In this document: positions 1-5,058 of the stretch, piece by piece
How positions within the stretch are numbered: position 1 is the stretch's first letter
Layout of the letters: each line of letters starts with the position of its first letter
Source of the DNA: Planctomycetia bacterium
Lineage (GTDB): Bacteria > Planctomycetota > Planctomycetia > Pirellulales > UBA1268
Reading direction: 5' to 3'
DNA length: 7,257 nt
Assembly (NCBI GenBank): GCA_009926295.1
Contig: RFPF01000151.1
Location: forward strand, 1 to 7,257
Position numbers and translations under genes: made by a program
Notes under the pieces: generated by a model
Databases searched by the model: none
Told to the model about the DNA's origin: nothing
The model's input: the letters and a program-made list of their open reading frames with translations, nothing else

Positions 1-46
1 CCAGCGCCACGACGACGGTGTTGTGGGGAAGGCCGAAGAGGCTCAT
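1..46 (-). CDS. Metal ABC transporter permease, N-terminal fragment (cut by window edge)
   Basis: Only the first 15 codons are inside the window, reading MSLFGLPHNTVVVAL, and the gene continues beyond base 1. The identity comes mainly from position: it is the third gene of an operon after a metal-binding protein and its ATPase, where TroC/MntB/ZnuB-type membrane permeases are normally found. The start ATG (46-44) overlaps the ATPase stop TGA (45-43) as ATGA, and a GGAGG Shine-Dalgarno lies at 60-56, nine bases upstream, inside the ATPase gene. The hydrophobic run beginning at VVVAL fits the start of a first membrane helix. Too little is visible to confirm the family by sequence or to judge which metal is carried. 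Confidence 0.72.
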   Translation of the reverse strand, partial: MSLFGLPHNTVVVAL

Positions 47-831
47 GCCGTGCGGCCTCCGCGCTCCACCGCCCGTCCGAGTTCGTCGAGGACGTCGAGG
101 TGACCGGCGTAGGTGCGCCGCAGGTTGTCGGCCGTGAGGACCTCCGCCGCCGGGCCGGCCGCCACGAGCCGCATGTCCACGAGCGCCACGCCGTCGAACC
201 AATCCACCGCCGTCCGCAGGTCGTGGTGCACCACCACGACGAGCCGGCCCTCGCGGCGCAATTCGTCGAGCACGTGGAAGATGCGGTCCTGCGAGCGGGC
301 GTCCACGCCCGCCATCGGCTCGTCGAGGAGGTAGAGGTCGGCGGCCTGCGTCAGCGCGCGTGCGAGGAACACGCGCTGCTGCTGGCCGCCCGAGAGCCGC
401 CCGATCTGCCGTTCCGCGAGGTCGGCGAGGCCGACGCGCTCGAGCGCCGCGTGTGCGGCCTCGCGTTCCGCCGCTCCGGGCCGCCGAAACCATCCCAGCC
501 GCGCGTAGGTGCCCATCAGCACCACGTCCATCACGTTCACGGGGAAATCCCAATCGACGGTCTCGCGCTGCGGCACGTAGCCGACGCGGCCGCGAACCTC
601 GCGGAGCGGCCGCCCGAAGAATCGCACGCTGCCGCCGGCCAGGGGCACGAGCCCGAGCGCGGCCTTGAGGAGCGTGCTCTTTCCGGCGCCGTTCGGGCCG
701 ATGATCCCGAACAGCCCGGGCGCGGCGATGGCGAGATCGACGTTCCAGAGCACCGGCCGCCGCCCGTAGGCGACCGTCACATCGTGGAATTCGAGCGCGG
801 GCGGGCGCGCCGCGGCGCCGGCGTCGGTCAT
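43..831 (-). CDS. Metal ABC transporter ATP-binding protein (Mn/Zn/Fe type)
   Basis: This 262-residue protein is the ATPase that powers metal-ion import, acting on the cytoplasmic face of the permease. All nucleotide-binding motifs are intact: Walker A GPNGAGKST at residues 45-53, Q-loop Gln88 in YVPQRE, signature LSGGQ at 146-150, Walker B LYLLDEP around 167-172, and the switch histidine His203 in VHHDL. The Q-loop region (YVPQRETVDWDFPVNVMDVVLMG) is typical of the TroB/MntA/ZnuC subfamily. The ATG at 831-829 overlaps the stop of the upstream binding-protein gene (ATGA), with GGGGA six bases before it. The reading frame stays open upstream to 1362, but that part lies antiframe inside the binding-protein gene and has no family resemblance, so I reject the longer start. 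Its own stop overlaps the permease start. Family is certain; the metal (Mn, Zn or Fe) is not. Confidence 0.95.
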   Translation of the reverse strand: MTDAGAAARPPALEFHDVTVAYGRRPVLWNVDLAIAAPGLFGIIGPNGAGKSTLLKAALGLVPLAGGSVRFFGRPLREVRGRVGYVPQRETVDWDFPVNVMDVVLMGTYARLGWFRRPGAAEREAAHAALERVGLADLAERQIGRLSGGQQQRVFLARALTQAADLYLLDEPMAGVDARSQDRIFHVLDELRREGRLVVVVHHDLRTAVDWFDGVALVDMRLVAAGPAAEVLTADNLRRTYAGHLDVLDELGRAVERGGRTA

Positions 832-1769
832 TCGGAGTCCCCGGAGAGCCCGGCCACGATCGTCTCCACGTTCGCCCGGAGCACGTCCTCGAGCGTTTCG
901 GCCCCACTGCCCGGGCCGCCGAGGGAGTCGGAGTGCAGGCTGCCTCCGAGGGCCACCGGCCGGCCCCGCGACCGCGCGCCCTCGCGCAGGGCCTGCACGT
1001 TGCGGTCCGACACGCTCGTCTCCACGAACACGGCCGGCAGATTTCGGGCCACGATGAGGTCGACGAGCCGATTGATGTCCGCGAGCCCGGCCTCGGTCTC
1101 GGTGCTGGTACCCTGGACGCCGACCACCTCGATCGCATAGGCCCGACCGAAATAGCGGAAGGCATCGTGCGCGGTGACGAGCACGCGACGCCCGGCCGGA
1201 ATCGCCGCGATGCGGGTCCGCACCTCGTCGTCGAGCCGTTCGAGCCGGGCCGCGTGGTCGCGGGCCCGCTCCCGAAACGAACCCGCGCCCTCGGGATCGA
1301 CCTTGGCCAGCGCGGTGGCCACGGCCTCCGGGCAGAGGCTCCAGAGCCGCGCGTCGAACCACACGTGCGGGTCGTGCAGCCCCGGGGCGACCTCGATGAG
1401 GCGGTCGCGTGGCAGGGTCTCGGCGACGGCGAGCATTGCCGTGCGGCGGCCGAGCCTCGCGAGCAGCTCACCGAGCTTGCCCTCGAGGTGGAGTCCCGAT
1501 GCGACGACGAGGTCCGCCTTTGCGAGGCGGTCGGCGTCGCGCGGCGTCGCCTTGTACCCGTGCGGATCGATGCCCGGGCCCATCAGGCACTCGATGGCCA
1601 CGCGGTCGCCGGCGGTCTGCCGCACGAGGTCGGCGACGATCGTCGTGGTCGCCACGACCCGCGGCCGGCCGTGGTCGGCCGCCCGCGCCCCGGCCGCCGC
1701 GAGCCCCAATGCCGTCGCGCCGACGAGCAGCTGCCATCGAAACGGGGTTTTTGATCGCTCAAAAGACAT
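828..1769 (-). CDS. Metal ABC transporter substrate-binding protein (TroA/MntA/ZnuA family)
   Basis: This 313-residue periplasmic protein captures a divalent metal and delivers it to the ABC permease. Residues 1-30 form a signal peptide: a basic start, a hydrophobic stretch LLVGATALGLAAAG, and a likely cut after ARA. There is no lipobox cysteine, so it is probably soluble in the periplasm. Expected cluster A-1 ligands are visible: His70 in GIDPHGYKAT, His135 in DPHVWFD, His201 in TAHDAFRYFG, and Asp281 in LHSDSLG. There is no long His/Asp-rich loop of the kind common in ZnuA, which leans towards a TroA/MntA-like Mn, Fe or mixed-metal role (inference). I chose the ATG at 1769 because GGGGAG lies seven bases upstream and the signal peptide starts there. 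An upstream ATG at 1871 would add 34 residues ahead of the signal. It is the first gene of the operon. Confidence 0.93.
   Translation of the reverse strand: MSFERSKTPFRWQLLVGATALGLAAAGARAADHGRPRVVATTTIVADLVRQTAGDRVAIECLMGPGIDPHGYKATPRDADRLAKADLVVASGLHLEGKLGELLARLGRRTAMLAVAETLPRDRLIEVAPGLHDPHVWFDARLWSLCPEAVATALAKVDPEGAGSFRERARDHAARLERLDDEVRTRIAAIPAGRRVLVTAHDAFRYFGRAYAIEVVGVQGTSTETEAGLADINRLVDLIVARNLPAVFVETSVSDRNVQALREGARSRGRPVALGGSLHSDSLGGPGSGAETLEDVLRANVETIVAGLSGDSE
1749..1764. promoter_or_regulatory. Candidate operator box 1 (TTTTGA-TCGC-TCAAAA)
   Basis: A perfect inverted repeat with 6-bp arms and a 4-bp centre lies just inside the metal-binding protein gene, over codons 2-7. A similar box sits 22 bp away (1771..1786), about two turns of the helix. 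The position at the start of a metal-uptake operon fits a metalloregulator site (Fur, Zur, MntR or DtxR type), but it does not match a consensus I can name. The AT-richness could also simply favour translation initiation. Confidence 0.35.
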
Positions 1770-1770
1770 T

Positions 1771-1786
1771 TTTTGACTCCCCAAAA
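1771..1786. promoter_or_regulatory. Candidate operator box 2 (TTTTGA-CTCC-CCAAAA)
   Basis: This is an imperfect inverted repeat (five of six arm positions pair) covering the ribosome binding site of the metal-binding protein gene and touching its candidate -10 element. On the minus strand it reads TTTTGGGGAGTCAAAA and matches box 1 (TTTTGAGCGATCAAAA) at 12 of 16 positions. A repressor bound here would block transcription start. This is inferred from position only. Confidence 0.35.
1777..1782 (-). promoter_or_regulatory. Ribosome binding site of the metal-binding protein gene
   Basis: GGGGAG on the minus strand, seven bases before the ATG at 1769. It decides the start in favour of 1769 over the upstream ATG at 1871. 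It overlaps candidate operator box 2. Confidence 0.6.
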
Positions 1787-1814
1787 TAGTAGCGGCGTGC
1801 GGGTGGACCCGCAA
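1786..1814 (-). promoter_or_regulatory. Candidate promoter of the metal-transport operon
   Basis: On the minus strand, TTGCGG (1814-1809) is followed after 17 bp by TACTAT (1791-1786), a good -10 match with a partial -35 match. Transcription would start near 1779, giving a leader of only about ten bases and possibly cutting into the Shine-Dalgarno at 1782-1777. That is a weakness of the call. The -35 element overlaps the inverted repeat at 1798..1813. Confidence 0.35.
1798..1813. repeat. Perfect 16-bp inverted repeat in the divergent gap
   Basis: TGCGGGT-GG-ACCCGCA has two perfect 7-bp arms around a 2-bp centre. The loop is too short for a good RNA hairpin and no T-run follows, so a dimeric DNA-binding protein site is more likely than a terminator. 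It lies between two divergent genes and over the candidate -35 of the minus-strand operon. GC-rich palindromes of this length can arise by chance in such DNA. Confidence 0.4.
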
Positions 1815-1851
1815 CGCGGGCCCCGAACCGCTCCCCGCGCCCGCCGGCGCG

Positions 1852-1880
1852 TTGACCGCGGCGGAGGGCATACTTACCTT
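1852..1880 (+). promoter_or_regulatory. Weak candidate promoter for the GNAT-M16 operon
   Basis: TTGACC (1852-1857) is a good -35-like hexamer. Seventeen bases later comes TACCTT (1875-1880), which matches the -10 consensus at only three positions. Transcription from here would give a leader of about 53 bases before the GTG at 1940. It is the best forward-facing candidate in the 170-bp divergent gap, but it is weak. Confidence 0.22.
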
Positions 1881-1929
1881 CAGGGTTCGGGCTGCGATCC
1901 GCTGCGAATCGGGCCCTCGGCGTCGATCC

Positions 1930-1934
1930 GGGAG
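1930..1934 (+). promoter_or_regulatory. Ribosome binding site of the GNAT gene
   Basis: GGGAG lies five bases before the GTG at 1940 and supports that start over the in-frame ATG at 1970, which would remove the first ten residues (MSSTYFKRFR). Confidence 0.5.
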
Positions 1935-1939
1935 ATTTC

Positions 1940-2548
1940 GTGAGTTCGACTTATTTCAAGCGGTTCCGGATGGACGCCGACCTCGCCGCGCCACGCGACC
2001 GGGGGCCGCTGCCCCCGGGATACCGCTTCGTGGCCTGGAACGAGGCCCTGCTCGACGTCCACGCGAGGACGAAGTTCCGGGCGTTCCGCGCCGAGATCGA
2101 CGCGACCGTCTTCCCATGCCTGGGCGACCTCGAGGGATGCCGCCGTCTGATGCGTGAGATCCGCGGAAAGCCGGGCTTCCTCCCCGCGGCCACCTGGCTC
2201 GTCGTCCGCAACGACGCCTACGGCGACCTCGAATGGTGCGGCACGATCCAGGGCGTCGTCGACAGGCTCGGGATCGGTTCGATCCAGAACATCGGCGTCG
2301 TGCCCGACCACCGCGGGCGTGGGCTGGGCACGAGCCTCATCGAGCAGGCGCTCCTCGGCTTCCGGAGCCACGGCTTGCGGCGGGCATCGCTCGAGGTGAC
2401 GGCCAGCAACTCGCGGGCGGTGCGTCTCTACCACCTGCTCGGCTTCCGCAAGGCGAAAACCGTCTACAAGATCGTCGACGCCGAACCCGCCCCCGTCTCG
2501 GTCGAGCCGGCCGGCATGCACCTCGTCGCCGAAGCCGCCTGCCTGTGA
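1940..2548 (+). CDS. GNAT family N-acetyltransferase
   Basis: This 202-residue cytoplasmic protein is predicted to transfer an acetyl group from acetyl-CoA to an amine; the acceptor is unknown. The GNAT core is clear. Motif A at about 116-138 contains the acetyl-CoA pyrophosphate loop R125-G126-R127-G128-L129-G130 in VVPDHRGRGLGTSLIEQAL. Motif B at about 151-170 has LEVTASNSRAVRLYHLLGF, with Asn157 and Tyr164 where catalytic or CoA-contacting residues usually lie. The first 85 residues (including the VFPCLGDLEGC segment) are not generic GNAT sequence and probably form substrate-specific structure. From memory, planctomycetes carry similar proteins, but I cannot verify this here. The GTG start has a Shine-Dalgarno and the preceding ATG alternatives are absent. 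Its stop overlaps the GTG of the next gene (GTGA at 2545-2548), so it is probably co-expressed with the M16 pair. It could modify the protease, its substrate or something unrelated. Confidence 0.9.
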   Translation: MSSTYFKRFRMDADLAAPRDRGPLPPGYRFVAWNEALLDVHARTKFRAFRAEIDATVFPCLGDLEGCRRLMREIRGKPGFLPAATWLVVRNDAYGDLEWCGTIQGVVDRLGIGSIQNIGVVPDHRGRGLGTSLIEQALLGFRSHGLRRASLEVTASNSRAVRLYHLLGFRKAKTVYKIVDAEPAPVSVEPAGMHLVAEAACL

Positions 2549-3792
2549 AGCAGACACTCTTCTCCGCGACGCTCGACAACGGTGTCGTCCTCGTCGGCGA
2601 GGAACTGCCCGGGCTGGAATCGGTGGCGGTCGCGTTCCACACCCCGGCCGGCGCCGTCCACGACGGGCCCGAACGCTGCGGACTGGCGACACTCTCCGGC
2701 GAGATGATGCTGCGCGGCGCCGGCGATCGTTCGAGCCGCGAGGTCGTGGAGACGCTCGAGGGAGCCGGGGTGCAGTGGTCGCAGGCGGTGTCCACGAGTC
2801 ATGCGAGCTTCGCCGGCGCGATGGTCGCCCGACAGCTCCCCGCGGCGCTGCCGATCTACGCCGACATGCTGCGACGGCCGCGGCTCGAGGCCGCCGAATT
2901 CGCGAACGCCCGGCAGATGGTGCTGCAGAACCTCGCCGGCACCGAGGACGACCCCTCGCACCGTGCGATGTCGGCCCTGCGCCAACTTCACTATCCGGCG
3001 CCGTGGGGGATGCCGAGCGAGGGCATCTCGACACAGGTCGAGGCGCTCGGCGTCGAGGCGGTGCGGGAGTTCGTCGCGCACAACGTGCGGCCGGGCGGAA
3101 CGATCATCTCGATCGCCGGACGAATCGACTGGCCGGACTTCGTGGCCCGTGCCGAGTCGCTCTTCGGCGACTGGAGTCCGGGGGCCGCGACGGCGGTGCC
3201 CACGGGGCCGCGCGGGCCCCGGTTTCGCCACGTTCCCCACGACTCGCAGCAGACCCACATCGCGCTGGCGTGGTCGGCCCCCCCCTACCGCAGCGACGAG
3301 TCCTATGAGGCGTCGGCGGCGCTGGCGATTCTCGGCGGCGGCACGAGCGCCCGCCTGTTCACCGAGGTGCGCGAACGCCGTGGCCTGTGCTACAGCGTGT
3401 CTGCCGGCTACCAGACGCTGCGCGACCATGCCGCCGCCGTCTGCTACTCGGGCACCAGCGCGGCCCGCGCGCAGGAAACGCTCGACGTGATGCTGGGCGA
3501 GATCGGGAGACTGCCCGGCACGCTCACGGCCGAGGAACTCGACCGCGTGAAGGCCCGTGCCAAGAGCGGCCTCGTGATGCAGCAGGAGTCGAGCGCCTCG
3601 CGCGCCAATGCCATCGCGCGCCAGTGGTATCACCTCGGGAAGGTGCGCACGCTGGCCGACGAGCTCGCCCGCTACGACTCGATCACCGTCGACTCGATCG
3701 AGGCCTGGCTGGCCGCCAACCCCGTGCGCGACATGTCCGTCGTGTCGCTCGGCCGCGAGCCGCTGGAGGTGACGCATGCAGTTTCGGCATGA
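2545..3792 (+). CDS. M16 peptidase-like protein, non-catalytic (R/Y) subunit
   Basis: This 415-residue protein has the two-half fold of M16B peptidases (mitochondrial processing peptidase type). The zinc site is gone. Where active members have HxxEH, this protein reads GLATLSGEMMLRG, with Thr49, Gly52 and Glu53 replacing His, Glu, His. The third ligand region reads MVLQNL (Gln128-Asn129) instead of xxEE. The C-terminal half keeps the conserved substrate-binding arginine/tyrosine pair: Arg279 and Tyr283 in ERRGLCYSV, preceded by GGGTSARLF. This is the pattern of the alpha-like subunit in M16B heterodimers. No signal peptide is visible, so cytoplasmic action is expected. I chose GTG 2545, overlapping the GNAT stop by four bases (GTGA), because the M16 fold begins at KQTLFSATLDNGVVL; no strong Shine-Dalgarno precedes it, suggesting coupling. 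The upstream open frame to 2233 is a shadow of the GNAT gene. Confidence 0.92.
   Translation: MKQTLFSATLDNGVVLVGEELPGLESVAVAFHTPAGAVHDGPERCGLATLSGEMMLRGAGDRSSREVVETLEGAGVQWSQAVSTSHASFAGAMVARQLPAALPIYADMLRRPRLEAAEFANARQMVLQNLAGTEDDPSHRAMSALRQLHYPAPWGMPSEGISTQVEALGVEAVREFVAHNVRPGGTIISIAGRIDWPDFVARAESLFGDWSPGAATAVPTGPRGPRFRHVPHDSQQTHIALAWSAPPYRSDESYEASAALAILGGGTSARLFTEVRERRGLCYSVSAGYQTLRDHAAAVCYSGTSAARAQETLDVMLGEIGRLPGTLTAEELDRVKARAKSGLVMQQESSASRANAIARQWYHLGKVRTLADELARYDSITVDSIEAWLAANPVRDMSVVSLGREPLEVTHAVSA
3765..3770 (+). promoter_or_regulatory. Strong ribosome binding site of the catalytic M16 gene
   Basis: GGAGGT, five bases before the ATG at 3776 and inside the last codons of the previous gene. 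It fixes the start and the 17-bp gene overlap. A nearby ATG at 3789 is out of frame and is not the start. Confidence 0.75.
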
Positions 3793-5026
3793 ACGGCTGG
3801 CCAACGGGCTCGACGTGATCGCCGAGATCTCGCCGGGCGCGCTCTCCACGAGCGTCGGTTTTTTCGTGAGGACCGGCGCGCGCGACGAGTCCGACTCGCT
3901 CTGGGGCGCGAGCCACTTCCTCGAGCACATGGTGTTCAAGGGGACGCACGACCTGTCGGCCGACGAGATCAACCGCCGGTTCGACTGGATGGGGGCGGCG
4001 GCCAACGCCTTCACCAGCGAGGAGGACACCGTCTACCACGCCGCCGTGCTGCCCGACCAGCAGGAACAGGCCGTGTCGCTGCTCGCGCGGATGATGCGGC
4101 CGGCGCTCCGCGACGAGGACTTCCGGACCGAGAAGCTCGTGATTCTCGAGGAGATCCGGATGTACGACGACCAGCCGCCGTTCGGAGCCGATGACCGCTG
4201 CCGCGCGGCGTTCTTCGGCGGGCACCCCCTGGCCCGGAGCGTGCTCGGAACGGTCGACTCCGTGACGGCGCTCACGGTCGAGGCCATGCGCGACTACCAC
4301 CGCCGCCGCTACGCGCCGGGCAACATCGTGCTCGCGTGCACCGGAGCGGTCGACTTCGACGCGCTGGTGGAGTCGGCACGGCGGCACTGCGGCGAGTGGG
4401 ATCCGCTGCCGCCCCCGGACCGCGCCGTGCCTCCGACCGCCCGTCCGCCCGGAGGCCGCTCGACCGTGGAAGCGATCACGCGTCCGGCCGCCGCGCTGGA
4501 ATACGCGGTCCGGATGTCGGCGGGCCCCGACGGGGCCGACGACGACCGGTTCCCGGCGAAAGTCCTGGCCGTGATCCTCGGCGACGATTCGGGCAGCCGA
4601 CTCTACTGGTCTCTCGTCGATTCCGGTGACGCGGAGCACGCGTCGCTGCACCACCACGATTTCCTCGATGCCGGGCTGTTCGCAACGCAGCTCTCCTGCG
4701 ATGCGTCCGACGTCGAGGCCATGCTGGCGCGGATCGTCGATCTGTACGTCGAGGTCGGACGTCGCGGGGTGGCCGCGGCGGAGCTGGAGCAGGCCCGCAA
4801 CAAGCTCGCGGGCCGGGTCGTCCTCGCCGGGGAGCGACCACGGCGGCGGCTCTTCGGCGTCGGCCTCGAATGGGCTCGGGCGGGCCGCTACCGCTCGGTG
4901 GCCGACGACCTCGCGATCGTCGAGGGAATCGACCTGGACGACGTCCATCGCGTGCTCGCCCGCTGGCCGCTCCACGGCCCGAGCACCACGGTGCTGGCCG
5001 GGCCGCACGCGGCCGCTTCCTTGTGA
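3776..5026 (+). CDS. M16 family zinc peptidase, catalytic subunit
   Basis: This 416-residue M16B metallopeptidase is expected to cleave peptides or unfolded proteins. The inverted zinc motif is intact: His47-Phe-Leu-Glu50-His51 in ASHFLEHMVFKGT, with the third ligand Glu126 (possibly Glu125) in VILEEIRMY and the supporting NAFTSEEDTVYHA segment at 77-89. In the C-terminal half the R/Y pair is missing. The region after GDDSGSRLYWSL reads VDSGDAEHASLHHHDF, with no RGLxY. The protein therefore has the chemistry but lacks the usual substrate clamp, the mirror image of the preceding gene, and the two very probably work as a heterodimer like the beta and alpha subunits of mitochondrial processing peptidase. 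There is no signal peptide. It overlaps the upstream gene by 17 bp with its own strong Shine-Dalgarno, so near-equal synthesis of both subunits is plausible. The natural substrate cannot be read from the sequence. Confidence 0.95.
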   Translation: MQFRHERLANGLDVIAEISPGALSTSVGFFVRTGARDESDSLWGASHFLEHMVFKGTHDLSADEINRRFDWMGAAANAFTSEEDTVYHAAVLPDQQEQAVSLLARMMRPALRDEDFRTEKLVILEEIRMYDDQPPFGADDRCRAAFFGGHPLARSVLGTVDSVTALTVEAMRDYHRRRYAPGNIVLACTGAVDFDALVESARRHCGEWDPLPPPDRAVPPTARPPGGRSTVEAITRPAAALEYAVRMSAGPDGADDDRFPAKVLAVILGDDSGSRLYWSLVDSGDAEHASLHHHDFLDAGLFATQLSCDASDVEAMLARIVDLYVEVGRRGVAAAELEQARNKLAGRVVLAGERPRRRLFGVGLEWARAGRYRSVADDLAIVEGIDLDDVHRVLARWPLHGPSTTVLAGPHAAASL

Positions 5027-5058
5027 CGGGCGCCCCAGCGGGCAATAATCTTCCGATC

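Noticed and set aside
832..1362. Upstream extension of the ATPase reading frame
   Set aside because: Arg/Gly-rich translation within the binding-protein gene; the ATPase fold starts after the ATG at 831, which has an ATGA overlap.
100..1754. Plus-strand open frames antisense to the metal-transport genes
   Set aside because: No recognisable domains, skewed composition, and complete overlap with genes carrying intact motifs.
1770..1871. Upstream extension of the metal-binding protein to an ATG at 1871
   Set aside because: It would bury the signal peptide behind 34 residues, and the start at 1769 has a good Shine-Dalgarno.
2464..4029. Long minus-strand open frame antisense to the M16 genes
   Set aside because: Low-complexity Arg/Ala/Gly translation with no motif; a shadow of the two M16 genes.
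5027..5058. Gap between the M16 and permease genes as a place for a small precursor peptide
   Set aside because: Only 32 bases long, with no start, Shine-Dalgarno or room for a peptide gene.
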